NCBI GenBank assembly: GCA_035629475.1
Contig: DASPHS010000039.1
Span: 1 to 45,022, forward strand
Direction of reading: 5' to 3'
DNA: 45,022 bases
DNA from: JARIHD01 sp035629475
GTDB lineage: Bacteria > Patescibacteriota > Saccharimonadia > Saccharimonadales > UBA4665
Below the pieces are notes generated by a model. The model was not told where the DNA came from and did no database searches. It was given only the letters and a program-made list of their open reading frames with translations. Position 1 is the first letter of the stretch. Every line of letters begins with the position of its first letter. The position numbers and the translations under genes are program-made. Of this stretch, positions 15,582 to 23,403 are shown one piece after another.

Positions 15582-16013
15582 CTACGCTGCTAGTGGGCCG
15601 CCATAGATCGCCGGCCAGGGCTCCTGCTGGATGGTGGCATTTTCTTTGTTAATGGCCAGCGAGGCCGCCAGCGCTCCCAGCCGAATCAGGCCCGGGTCGC
15701 GCTCGGCTGGCGCAGTTTCGATGGCCAGAAGCATCTGGTGCTCCAAATCGATGTCCATAGTAACTCTTGTCGTCGGATCGCCGCTAGCAAGGCTGGTAGC
15801 GAGTCTTGCTAGCGCGAGGGCATAGACGGAATCGTCGTGGCTATCCAGGCGGTCTGCGGCTGCCCGCAGGTCATCCGGTGATTCGTACGATGCAATGATG
15901 GCCCCCACCACTTCCGGATGGGTTACCATTAGGGTACAAAAAAGAGCGAGATGAGCTCGCTCTTCGTCGGGAACTGTTTCGCGGGGTGCTATGCGTGATC
16001 CTGGTGCTGTCAT
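15582..16013 (-). CDS. Hypothetical protein, 143 aa, with internal terminator-like hairpin
   Basis: I do not recognise this family. It is predicted all-helical and Ala-rich (LRAAADRLDSHDDSVYALAL, IRLGALAASLAI), soluble, with no transmembrane segment. The start is well supported: GGAGG lies 6 nt before the ATG. Codons about 16-24 contain a perfect 9-bp hairpin followed by six T residues in the sense direction (15938-15964), an intrinsic-terminator signature inside the gene. Translating ribosomes would cover it, so its effect would depend on translation. Confidence 0.7.
   Translation of the reverse strand: MTAPGSRIAPRETVPDEERAHLALFCTLMVTHPEVVGAIIASYESPDDLRAAADRLDSHDDSVYALALARLATSLASGDPTTRVTMDIDLEHQMLLAIETAPAERDPGLIRLGALAASLAINKENATIQQEPWPAIYGGPLAA
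15938..15964 (-). terminator. Intragenic intrinsic-terminator-like hairpin
   Basis: On the minus strand AAGAGCGAG, loop CTCAT, CTCGCTCTT, then further T residues to give a run of six. The stem is perfect. It lies 49-75 nt after the start codon of the gene at 15582-16013 and in its sense orientation. It could act as an attenuator when translation fails. Confidence 0.65.
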
Positions 16014-16104
16014 ATGCGTCCTCCGTTTAGGCTATACCTAACTTATAGCAGGAGTTGCCTACGTGCAGCGGTGATATTCATTACGAAACGAGTTTCTTGT
16101 CTCG

Positions 16105-16356
16105 TTAGGACACGAGTTTCTTGTCTTTGAGCGCCGCATCGATACGCGGACGGTCAAAGCCGATAATGATCGTACCGTCGATGTCTAACACAGGGATGCC
16201 GGTCTGGCCGGACTTGTCGATTGCCTCGTGCATATTGGTTTCGCCGTGTTCAACGTTGCGTTCGTCGTAGGCGACGCCTAATTTGTCGAGGTATGCCTTG
16301 GCGGCGTGGCAAAAGGCACACCAATCAGCTGAGTAAACGATAACTTTGTCATTCAT
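16105..16356 (-). CDS. Glutaredoxin-like protein
   Basis: 83 aa from the ATG at 16356. Thioredoxin fold with the redox motif CAFC in VYSADWCAFCHAAKAYL, the cis-Pro segment TGIPVLDIDG, and a C-terminal helix, all standard for the NrdH/Grx group. It would reduce disulfides, for instance of ribonucleotide reductase, or detoxify peroxides (inference). A -10 TATACT (minus strand, 16363-16368) lies exactly 6 nt before the ATG, with no Shine-Dalgarno, so the transcript should be leaderless; the frame upstream (to 16374) would lie outside that transcript. Confidence 0.9.
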   Translation of the reverse strand: MNDKVIVYSADWCAFCHAAKAYLDKLGVAYDERNVEHGETNMHEAIDKSGQTGIPVLDIDGTIIIGFDRPRIDAALKDKKLVS

Positions 16357-16467
16357 ACTTACAGTATACACCACCCCTGTACTGACGCTGTTAGATTTCC
16401 CCTATTCCTTCATCGATCCTGCAGTATTGCCCGGCTGCACTCTGTGATATTGCACACAAATTACTCT

Positions 16468-16496
16468 TTGCAGAGGTCACCTCTGTTTGCTATAGT
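16468..16496 (+). promoter_or_regulatory. Promoter of the ATP synthase operon with palindromic operator
   Basis: TTGCAG (16468-16473), 17-nt spacer, TATAGT (16491-16496); the ATG of the first gene follows 9 nt later. The spacer contains a perfect 7-1-7 palindrome, CAGAGGT-C-ACCTCTG (16471-16485), overlapping the end of the -35 box. A dimeric regulator bound there would block RNA polymerase. Confidence 0.65.
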
Positions 16497-16505
16497 ATAT
16501 AAGAA

Positions 16506-16760
16506 ATGACGAAGAAAGCCGCCGACTCGACGACTAACCCTCCCACTGGTGACAAGCCATTCACAATTGCCACCCTCGGACTTGACCTCCTCGATACAAC
16601 ATGGCGCATCATTGTCCCCGTCATTATCTTCGCCCTTTTGGGCATTTTTGCGGATATACAATTAGATACGAAACCCTGGATGACTATGCTGGGTGTCGTG
16701 ATTGGATTTGTATTTGCAGGATTATTGATTAAAAAACTATTGAACACCATACAACGCTAG
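16506..16760 (+). CDS. ATP synthase operon first gene, AtpI/AtpZ-like small membrane protein
   Basis: 84 aa. A polar N-terminus is followed by two membrane segments (about 34-52 and 58-76), the layout of the F0F1-ATPase assembly or Mg2+/Ca2+ transport proteins that often begin atp operons (AtpZ/AtpI group). In other bacteria AtpI helps assemble the c-ring. The predicted transcript leader is about 3 nt, so translation is probably leaderless. atpB follows after 19 nt. Confidence 0.75.
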   Translation: MTKKAADSTTNPPTGDKPFTIATLGLDLLDTTWRIIVPVIIFALLGIFADIQLDTKPWMTMLGVVIGFVFAGLLIKKLLNTIQR

Positions 16761-16779
16761 TACATAAGGATTTATACAT

Positions 16780-17595
16780 ATGATGAATATATTCGCAGCA
16801 GAGGGCCCACACATCAGCATTGCGCCTGATACGTTGTTCCATATTGGTCCGATGCCTGTTACCAACTCCCAGATACTGGGTATTGTCGGTAGCCTTTTAG
16901 TGCTTTGGATTCTGTGGGCAACCGCCAAGGCTATCAAGAATGGCAGCCGCGCACGCGGTCCACACATGATTCTGTGGTTCTTTGAGAACTTGTATGACAC
17001 GACCGTTGAAGTGATTGGCGACAAACACATTGCCCGTAAGGTGATTCCACTGGCTGTGACGATTGTCTTCTTCTTTGTCATTAACAACTGGTTGGGATTG
17101 CTGCCGATTGTCGGTTCGATTACGTATAATGACGTGCCTCTGCTCCGTGGTGCCGCCGCTGACCTGAACATGACCTTCGCCGTTGCGATCATCTCCATTG
17201 TGACCGCGCAGATCTGGGCCGCCAAGCGCCGTGGCTTCTTTGGCAATATCGGCCGGTACATTAACTTCCACAGCCCCCTCCACTTCGCAGAAGGTATCCT
17301 TGACCTGATCGCTGAATTCTCCCGTACGGCAGCCCTGAGCCTTCGTATGTTCGGTAACGTCTTTGGTGGTGAGGTGCTACTGGTAGTCATCGCCTTCCTG
17401 ACCTCATACGCTGCTGCTGTAGCCCTGCCGGTATTTTACGTTCTGGAACTCTTTGTGGGTGCCGTCCAGGCGTATGTTTTCTACATGTTAACCATTGCTT
17501 TTATTTCACTGGGTTTGCCAAACCCCGACGAGGCCCACGGACACAGTGCCGAAGCCAAGACGGAAATTGGCGCCCCTGCCCAGGAGAAGGCTTAA
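16780..17595 (+). CDS. atpB: ATP synthase F0 subunit a
   Basis: 271 aa, membrane-embedded stator subunit that forms the proton half-channels against the c-ring. Five to six hydrophobic segments are seen. The essential arginine is Arg189 in LSLRMFGNVFGGEVLL, and the last helices (VLELFVGAVQAYVFYMLTIAF) are typical. A Shine-Dalgarno-like AAGGA lies about 10 nt before tandem ATG codons; either could start translation. The C-terminal tail is polar and Ala/Glu-rich. Confidence 0.95.
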   Translation: MMNIFAAEGPHISIAPDTLFHIGPMPVTNSQILGIVGSLLVLWILWATAKAIKNGSRARGPHMILWFFENLYDTTVEVIGDKHIARKVIPLAVTIVFFFVINNWLGLLPIVGSITYNDVPLLRGAAADLNMTFAVAIISIVTAQIWAAKRRGFFGNIGRYINFHSPLHFAEGILDLIAEFSRTAALSLRMFGNVFGGEVLLVVIAFLTSYAAAVALPVFYVLELFVGAVQAYVFYMLTIAFISLGLPNPDEAHGHSAEAKTEIGAPAQEKA

Positions 17596-17656
17596 TAGTC
17601 TTCGCCAGGTAATGGTTAATTAATGTAAAGTAACTAATTTAAGGAGTTAAAATAAT

Positions 17657-17869
17657 ATGGAATCAATGGCATTTGGTCTTACCTACGCTATCGCTGCCGG
17701 TCTTTGTGGTATCGGTCTTGGCCTTGTTGGTATGGGTGCAATGAACGCAGCCGGCCGCAACCCAGAAGCAATCGGTAACATTCGTACCCTGATGATCCTG
17801 GCTATGGCTTTCGTTGACGCCCTGGCTATCATCGGTTTGGTTGTTGCTCTTATCATTAAGTTCTTGTAA
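17657..17869 (+). CDS. atpE: ATP synthase F0 subunit c
   Basis: 70 aa, two transmembrane helices joined by a polar loop R34-N35-P36 (RNP in place of the common RQP). The ion-binding carboxylate is Asp54 in AFVDALAIIGLVVAL, an Asp as in E. coli, where most other bacteria have Glu. The Gln/Ser/Thr ligands of sodium-type rings are not evident, so proton coupling is favoured. A strong AAGGAG (17641-17646) lies 10 nt before the ATG, fitting the high copy number of this subunit. The gap after atpE has a small GGGT/ACCC stem (17877-17888). Confidence 0.96.
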   Translation: MESMAFGLTYAIAAGLCGIGLGLVGMGAMNAAGRNPEAIGNIRTLMILAMAFVDALAIIGLVVALIIKFL

Positions 17870-17889
17870 TAACAAACGGGTACACCCGC

Positions 17890-18438
17890 ATGCATGATGT
17901 ATTGATATTAGCCAGCACAGCAGCCCACGGCTCCGAAGAGTCGGCCGGGCTGTTCCAGGCGCTTGGCATCGACCTGAAGCTGCTGGTCACACAGGCTATC
18001 GCCTTTTTGATTTTGGTATTCATACTCGGTAAATTTGTTTATCCAGTATTGATTAAGGCTGTCGACAGCCGCCGTGATCAGATTGAAGCTGGCCTGAAAG
18101 AAGCCAAGGAAGCCCAAGAGGCTTTGGAAAAAGCAGAAGCAAAAGTCGCAGACATGCTGGCTGAAGCTCGCAAAGAAGCTGACGGCATCCTTGCTCGCAC
18201 CCACCAGGAAACGAGCGCGATGGTTGCCGAAGCTGAAACCAAAGCCAAGGACCGCGCCGACCAAATTGTTAAAGATGCCCGCGCGCAATTGGACACTGAT
18301 GTGGCCAAGGCCCGTCAGGCATTGAAGCAAGAGACAATCAAGCTGGTCGCACAGGCGACTGAAAAGATTGTTGGCGACAAGCTCGACGCAAGCAAAGACG
18401 CTACGCTCATAACTAAGGCACTGCAGGACAAGGCATAA
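17890..18438 (+). CDS. atpF: ATP synthase F0 subunit b
   Basis: 182 aa. One N-terminal transmembrane segment (LLVTQAIAFLILVFILGKFVYPVL, about 31-55) is followed by a long Ala/Glu/Lys-rich coiled coil that forms the peripheral stalk. An unusual ~28-residue N-terminal extension (with HGSEESAGLFQALGI) precedes the membrane helix. No clear Shine-Dalgarno. Four nt separate its stop from atpH. Confidence 0.93.
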   Translation: MHDVLILASTAAHGSEESAGLFQALGIDLKLLVTQAIAFLILVFILGKFVYPVLIKAVDSRRDQIEAGLKEAKEAQEALEKAEAKVADMLAEARKEADGILARTHQETSAMVAEAETKAKDRADQIVKDARAQLDTDVAKARQALKQETIKLVAQATEKIVGDKLDASKDATLITKALQDKA

Positions 18439-18442
18439 TCGT

Positions 18443-18841
18443 ATGAACCATAAGTTTTCCCGACGTATCATTGCCCGGACCGTAGCTGCCAAGCTGTTAA
18501 GTGAGCCGGCACGTCAGGATCACTGGGTCAAAGTGCTGGCGGCCTATTTGGTTGACCAGCACCGCGAACAAGAAGCCGACCTGATTTTGAACGACCTCGC
18601 TCACGAGCTGTTCGTGCAAAACGGACAGTTAGCTGTTAGTGTAACGAGCGCCCGGCCCCTGAGCGAGGCAGTTCGTGCCAGCCTGCAGGCTTTGCTCGCC
18701 GAACAAACGAACGCCAAGACAGTCGAACTGAGCGAAACAATTGACCCCACCCTACTTGGTGGCTTGATTGCTCAAACCCCTGATGCTGTCATGGACGTAA
18801 GCGTACGCAGCCAACTAAACCAATTAGCTTCTCTTAAGTAG
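18443..18841 (+). CDS. atpH: ATP synthase F1 subunit delta, short form
   Basis: 132 aa, noticeably shorter than the usual ~175-180. The position in the operon and the C-terminal part (VSVTSARPLSEAVRASLQALL, then DPTLLGGLIAQTPDAVMDVSVRSQLNQL) identify it as the delta/OSCP subunit that links the stalk to F1. The N-terminal six-helix domain is reduced. The stalk contact with alpha must therefore differ from the textbook arrangement; this is inference from length. Translation is probably coupled to atpF, 4 nt upstream. Confidence 0.88.
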   Translation: MNHKFSRRIIARTVAAKLLSEPARQDHWVKVLAAYLVDQHREQEADLILNDLAHELFVQNGQLAVSVTSARPLSEAVRASLQALLAEQTNAKTVELSETIDPTLLGGLIAQTPDAVMDVSVRSQLNQLASLK

Positions 18842-18871
18842 ATAGCTAGCCAAGGAGAATAAAAGAATAAG

Positions 18872-20416
18872 ATGAGTGATCTACAAGTACAAGAACTCTC
18901 GAGCGAGCTTCGTGAAGCGATTCAGTCACTTCGTGAAAACCGTGGCCTAGAGGAAGCCGGTATTGTCACCCGTGTTGGTGATGGTGTGGCCTTTGTCTAT
19001 GGCTTGCGCAGCGCTGGCTACAACGAGGTAATCGAAATTGAAACCCGTGACGGTGGCCGCGTAACCGCCTTCGTGCTGAACCTGCTCGAAGACGAAATCG
19101 GTGCCGTTATTCTGGGTGATGATGCCCAGGTTATGGCCGGCGCCAAAGTAACGCTGACCGGTAAGGTGCTTGATGTACCTGTCGGTCCTGAAATGGTTGG
19201 CCGTGTGGTCGACCCACTGGGCCGCCCACTGGACGGTAAGGGTCCTATCAAGGCCAAGCAGCGCAACCCAATCGAGCGCGTTGCCCCTGGTGTTATGACC
19301 CGTAAGTCAGTGCATGAACCTCTCATGACCGGCCTTATGGCTATCGACACCCTGGTGCCAATTGGTCGTGGTCAGCGTGAACTTATCATCGGTGACCGCC
19401 AGACCGGTAAGACTGCAATCGCTGTCGACACCATGATTAACCAGGCTAAGCAGAAGACCGGCGTTATCAACATTTATGTTGCTGTTGGTCAAAAATCATC
19501 CAAGGTTGCTGCCCTCATCGAGCGCTTGAAGCGTGAAGGCGTAATGGACCAGACCATCATCGTGGCTACCAGTCCCGCCGATCCAGCTCCCCTGCTGTAC
19601 TTGGCTCCATACGCTGGTGCCGCCATGGGTGAGTACTTCCGCGACAACGCACAGCACGCGCTGATTGTCTTTGACGACTTGTCTAAGCACGCTGTTGCCT
19701 ACCGCCAGATGTCCCTGTTGCTCCGTCGCCCACCGGGCCGTGAAGCCTATCCAGGTGACGTCTTCTACTTGCACTCCCGCTTGCTGGAACGTGCTGCTAA
19801 GTTGAACGACGAGCTTGGTGCTGGTTCTTTGACGGCATTGCCTATCATTGAAACCCAGGCCGGTGACATCTCAGCCTACATTCCAACGAACGTTATTTCT
19901 ATTACCGATGGTCAGATCTTCCTTGACACGAACCTGTTCTACCAGGGTATTCGCCCTGCTATCCAGGTTGGTCTATCGGTCTCCCGTGTGGGTGGTGCCG
20001 CACAGACGAAGGCCGTGAAGGCTGTGTCTGGTGGTCTGAAACTGTCCCTCGCCCAGTTCCGTGAACTTGCATCATTTGCCCAGTTCAGTAGCGACCTCGA
20101 TGAGGACACTAAGCAGCAGATCGAACGCGGTCAACGCCTGACAGAACTGCTCAAGCAGAAGCAATACAGCCCGCTAAGCATCGCTGAGCAGGTTGTGAGC
20201 CTGATGGCTGCCACCAAGGGCGCATTTGACGTCGTACCTACCGAGAAGATCAAGGATGCCCAGGCTGAGTTGATCGCGGCCGTCGAAGCTGACCACAAAG
20301 ATATTGTTAAGAGCCTCAACAAGGGCGAAAAGCCAACTGAAGAAACTGAAAAGGCTGTACTGGATGTCGCGAAGAAAGTTGCTAAATCCTACGCAGTAGC
20401 CAAGAAGGAAAAATAA
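18872..20416 (+). CDS. atpA: ATP synthase F1 subunit alpha
   Basis: 514 aa, full length. The non-catalytic nucleotide-binding subunit of the F1 hexamer. Walker A GDRQTGKT at 174-181, DLSKHAVAYRQMSLLLRRPPGREAYPGDVFYLHSRLLERA in the centre is the ATP synthase alpha signature region, and SVSRVGGAAQTKAVK follows with the conserved arginine finger in the family position. A strong AAGGAG lies 14 nt upstream of the ATG, a rather long spacing. Confidence 0.98.
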   Translation: MSDLQVQELSSELREAIQSLRENRGLEEAGIVTRVGDGVAFVYGLRSAGYNEVIEIETRDGGRVTAFVLNLLEDEIGAVILGDDAQVMAGAKVTLTGKVLDVPVGPEMVGRVVDPLGRPLDGKGPIKAKQRNPIERVAPGVMTRKSVHEPLMTGLMAIDTLVPIGRGQRELIIGDRQTGKTAIAVDTMINQAKQKTGVINIYVAVGQKSSKVAALIERLKREGVMDQTIIVATSPADPAPLLYLAPYAGAAMGEYFRDNAQHALIVFDDLSKHAVAYRQMSLLLRRPPGREAYPGDVFYLHSRLLERAAKLNDELGAGSLTALPIIETQAGDISAYIPTNVISITDGQIFLDTNLFYQGIRPAIQVGLSVSRVGGAAQTKAVKAVSGGLKLSLAQFRELASFAQFSSDLDEDTKQQIERGQRLTELLKQKQYSPLSIAEQVVSLMAATKGAFDVVPTEKIKDAQAELIAAVEADHKDIVKSLNKGEKPTEETEKAVLDVAKKVAKSYAVAKKEK

Positions 20417-20419
20417 CCT

Positions 20420-21295
20420 ATGGCTTCCCGTCAACAAATTAAACGGCGTATCGCTTCGGTCAAGAACACCAAGCAGATTACCAAGGCAATGCAGCTGGTC
20501 TCGGCCAGCAAGCTGCGCCGCGCCCAAGACGCCGCGGTTGGTCCCCGGGCATATGCTGAAATGGCCCGTGCTATTTTGGCTAAGCTCAAGCCACTGGCCC
20601 GTGAGGATGGACAGTTCCAGCTGTTTACGCCTCGCCCCGTCAAGGCCCGTCTGCTGATCCTGGTTGCCAGTGATCGCGGCCTGGCTGGTGCGTACAACGC
20701 TAACATCGTCCGCACGCTGGTCCGAGAAGCGCAAGCTGACCGTGAAGCTGGCGTGCAAACGTCAGTTATCGCCATTGGCCGCCAGGTAGCCAACGCCATC
20801 GGCCGCATCAGCGACCTCGATGTGCGTGGTGTCTACACTGACCTGCCTGACAAGCCCGACGCCGATGCCCTGCGCCCTGTCCTGACGACAGCCGTAGGCG
20901 CGTTCGCCGACGGCGAGATTGACGCCGTGGACATGATCTATACCAAATTCATCTCTACCGTTAACCAGCAAGTCCAGGTGCGTCGTATCCTGCCCGCTGG
21001 CTTTGACCAAGAGGAGGGCGATACTGCCGCCGAAATGACTGGCGTAACCGTTGAACCATCCCCCGAAGTACTGTTGCGCTCTGTCGCTATGCGATTGCTT
21101 GATGCACAGATTTACCAAGCAATTTTGGAAGCATTTGCCAGTGAGCACTCCATGCGTATGTTAGCCATGAAGACCGCAACCGACAACGCGACTGAACTTG
21201 CCGAAGACCTTACCCTGGCCTACAACAACGCCCGCCAGGCTGCTATTACCCAAGAGCTCGCTGAGATCTCTGGTGGTGCGGAGGCGATGAAATAA
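20420..21295 (+). CDS. atpG: ATP synthase F1 subunit gamma
   Basis: 291 aa, central rotor shaft. The N-terminal helix (IKRRIASVKNTKQITKAMQLV) and C-terminal helix (MRMLAMKTATDNATELAEDL) that form the coiled coil are both clear, with the Rossmann-like middle (LILVASDRGLAGAYNANI). It begins 3 nt after atpA. Its stop overlaps the next ORF's ATG as TAATG at 21293-21297. Confidence 0.97.
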   Translation: MASRQQIKRRIASVKNTKQITKAMQLVSASKLRRAQDAAVGPRAYAEMARAILAKLKPLAREDGQFQLFTPRPVKARLLILVASDRGLAGAYNANIVRTLVREAQADREAGVQTSVIAIGRQVANAIGRISDLDVRGVYTDLPDKPDADALRPVLTTAVGAFADGEIDAVDMIYTKFISTVNQQVQVRRILPAGFDQEEGDTAAEMTGVTVEPSPEVLLRSVAMRLLDAQIYQAILEAFASEHSMRMLAMKTATDNATELAEDLTLAYNNARQAAITQELAEISGGAEAMK

Positions 21296-21513
21296 TGGGC
21301 GAACGCATGCATGTCCCTTCGCATATGTCGGGCTACGAGCCCGACGGTGCTGAGCATCAACCTATGTCTGGCTTGGAACTGCCTGACATGCCTGGCTATC
21401 CAGACAGAGTGCACGGCCAGCGGCCCTATCCCGACGAGCCGGGCCCCCGGCTTTTTTGGCAGGAAGCCTCCTCGCCCGCAATCGAACAACCATCCAAAGA
21501 AGGAGAATCATAA
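21295..21513 (+). CDS. Extra 72-aa ORF between atpG and atpD
   Basis: Not a known ATP synthase subunit. It overlaps atpG by one base (TAATG) and atpD by one base (TAATG at 21511-21515), so all three are set up for coupled translation, which is the main reason to believe it is real. The product is small, acidic and unusually rich in Pro, Met, Gly and His (MSGYEPDGAEHQPMSGLELP, DMPGYPDRVHGQRPYPDEP), with no membrane segment and probably disordered. It carries an intrinsic-terminator-like hairpin at 21437-21457. It may be a small regulator or assembly factor, or mainly a device that controls how many transcripts reach atpD. Function unknown. Confidence 0.65.
   Translation: MGERMHVPSHMSGYEPDGAEHQPMSGLELPDMPGYPDRVHGQRPYPDEPGPRLFWQEASSPAIEQPSKEGES
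21437..21457 (+). terminator. Terminator-like hairpin inside the atpG-atpD ORF
   Basis: AGCCGG (21437-21442), loop GCCC, CCGGCT (21447-21452), then T residues to 21457, giving six T in a row. The sense orientation is that of the atp operon. Ribosomes translating the 72-aa ORF would mask the stem, so termination before atpD may depend on translation. Confidence 0.65.
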
Positions 21514-22901
21514 TGGCAACAGCTACGAAAGAAAGCACCGCGACCGGCAAGGTAGTCCAGGTTGTTGGTGTGGTGGTCGACGTTGAGTTCGCTCAGGGTC
21601 AACTACCGGCAATTAACGACGCACTCCATGTGCAATTAAATGGCGGCCTGTTGGTGCTCGAAGTTGCACAGCACTTGAGCGAAACGACCGTCCGTACTAT
21701 TTCCCTGTCAGCTACTGACGGACTGAAGCGTGGTGATGACGCCCAGGCGACTGGTGCACCAATCAGCGTGCCAGTCGGTCATGCGACCCTTGGTCGTATG
21801 TTCAACGTGACCGGTGAGCCAATCGACGGCAAGAAAGAGACTACCTTCAAGGAAACCTCTCCTATCCACCGTGCTCCGCCATCCCTGGAAGAACAGGCAG
21901 GCTCTATTGAAGTACTGGAAACCGGTATTAAAGTTATCGACTTGATCGCCCCTATTGTTAAGGGTGGTAAGGTTGGTTTGTTCGGTGGTGCTGGTGTGGG
22001 TAAGACTGTTCTTATCCAGGAATTCATTAACAACATCGCCAAATTCCACAGTGGTTACTCCGTATTCGCTGGTGTGGGTGAGCGTACACGTGAAGGTAAC
22101 GACCTCTACGAAGAAATGAAGGAAGCTGGCGTATTGCCAAACACCGCCATGATCTTCGGTCAGATGAACGAGCCACCCGGAGCTCGTCTGCGCGTTGCCC
22201 TGTCTGGCCTGACTATGGCCGAGAACTTCCGTGATGAAGGTAAAGACGTGCTGTTCTTCGTGGACAACATCTTCCGCTTTACCCAGGCCGGTTCAGAGGT
22301 GTCTGCGCTGCTTGGCCGTTTGCCATCAGCAGTAGGTTACCAGCCGAACTTGCAGCAGGAAATGGGTGCCTTGCAGGAACGCATTACCTCTACCAAGAGT
22401 GGTTCTATTACCTCTATCCAGGCCGTATACGTGCCAGCCGACGACCTTACTGACCCCGCTCCGGCTACCACGTTTGCTCACCTCGACTCAACGATTTCGT
22501 TAAACCGTGCGCTGACCGACATCGGTATCTACCCTGCGGTTGACCCACTGGACTCAAGCTCTACTGTGCTTGACCCACAGATCGTTGGCGAGGACCACTA
22601 CAACGTAGCCCGCGAAGTACAGCGTATTTTGCAGCGCTATAAGGACCTCCAGGACATTATTGCTATCCTTGGTATGGAAGAGTTGTCCGAAGAAGACAAG
22701 CAGACCGTGGCTCGTGCCCGCCGTATCCAGCGCTTCCTGAGCCAGCCGTTCTACGTGGCTGAGAAGTTCACTGGCAACAGTGGTAAGTACGTCGCTCTGA
22801 AGGACACCGTCAAGAGTTTCAAGGAAATCCTTGAGGGTAAGCACGACGACAAGCCAGAGTCAGCCTTCTACATGAAGGGCGACATCAGCGAAGTTAAATA
22901 G
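21513..22901 (+). CDS. atpD: ATP synthase F1 subunit beta
   Basis: 462 aa from the ATG at 21513, with GAAGGAG at 21500-21506 as ribosome site; the open frame upstream (from 21456) is not expected to be translated. Catalytic subunit: Walker A GGAGVGKT (158-165), catalytic Glu in GVGERTREGNDLY, Walker B FVDNIFRFTQAGSEVSALLGRLPSAVGYQP, and the lever motif ELSEED in GMEELSEEDKQTV, in place of the common DELSEED. Full length and apparently functional. Confidence 0.98.
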   Translation: MATATKESTATGKVVQVVGVVVDVEFAQGQLPAINDALHVQLNGGLLVLEVAQHLSETTVRTISLSATDGLKRGDDAQATGAPISVPVGHATLGRMFNVTGEPIDGKKETTFKETSPIHRAPPSLEEQAGSIEVLETGIKVIDLIAPIVKGGKVGLFGGAGVGKTVLIQEFINNIAKFHSGYSVFAGVGERTREGNDLYEEMKEAGVLPNTAMIFGQMNEPPGARLRVALSGLTMAENFRDEGKDVLFFVDNIFRFTQAGSEVSALLGRLPSAVGYQPNLQQEMGALQERITSTKSGSITSIQAVYVPADDLTDPAPATTFAHLDSTISLNRALTDIGIYPAVDPLDSSSTVLDPQIVGEDHYNVAREVQRILQRYKDLQDIIAILGMEELSEEDKQTVARARRIQRFLSQPFYVAEKFTGNSGKYVALKDTVKSFKEILEGKHDDKPESAFYMKGDISEVK

Positions 22902-22918
22902 TAGCTGGAGATACAATC

Positions 22919-23341
22919 ATGAAATTTGAATTAGTATCGCTCGATGGTGTGAAGTTCAGCGAAGACGCCTACTCGGTTGTCTTACCAACTGCCGCCGGTC
23001 AGATTACGGTCATGCCTGGCCACGAAGCACTGCTGAGTGTTGTCGTGCCCGGCGTGATCACCATCCGCCGCAGCAAGGGTGACACCGAAGCACGGCTTGA
23101 ACACTTTGCCACCTTTGGTGGCGTGCTCGAAGTCGGCGATGACTACGCCCGGGTACTTGTTGACGAAGCCACACATGGTGATGACGTCAATGAGGCCGAG
23201 GCTGAAAAAGCCCATCAGGCCGCGCTCGAAGTCCGCAAAAACGCCAAAGATCAGGTTGAGCTGGAAAAAGCCCAAGCAATGGTTGACCGTCAGGCAGTCC
23301 GCCTGGCTGTGGCACAAGTCCGCCGCCGCAACCGTCACTAG
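22919..23341 (+). CDS. atpC: ATP synthase F1 subunit epsilon
   Basis: 140 aa. N-terminal beta-sandwich (LPTAAGQITVMPGHEALLSVV is the family signature) followed by a two-helix C-terminal domain rich in Glu/Lys/Ala, which in other bacteria inhibits ATP hydrolysis. Seventeen nt after atpD and last in the operon; a strong terminator follows 12 nt later. Confidence 0.96.
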   Translation: MKFELVSLDGVKFSEDAYSVVLPTAAGQITVMPGHEALLSVVVPGVITIRRSKGDTEARLEHFATFGGVLEVGDDYARVLVDEATHGDDVNEAEAEKAHQAALEVRKNAKDQVELEKAQAMVDRQAVRLAVAQVRRRNRH

Positions 23342-23352
23342 GAACGGTGCGC

Positions 23353-23390
23353 AATAAAAAACACCCTCACTTGAGAGGGTGTTTTTTATT
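23353..23390. terminator. Bidirectional terminator after atpC
   Basis: AATAAAAAACACCCTC (23353-23368) pairs with GAGGGTGTTTTTTATT (23375-23390) around a short ACTTGA loop. The A-tract and T-tract make it effective on both strands, serving atpC and the convergent gene ending at 23404. Confidence 0.93.
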
Positions 23391-23403
23391 GGAGGTATTT
23401 CCG

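Noticed and set aside
16737..17390. 217-aa open frame antisense to atpB
   Set aside because: Arg/Ser/Thr-rich shadow of a conserved gene; no start signal.
20174..20758. 194-aa open frame antisense to atpA and atpG
   Set aside because: Shadow of two highly conserved coding regions; no promoter or ribosome site.
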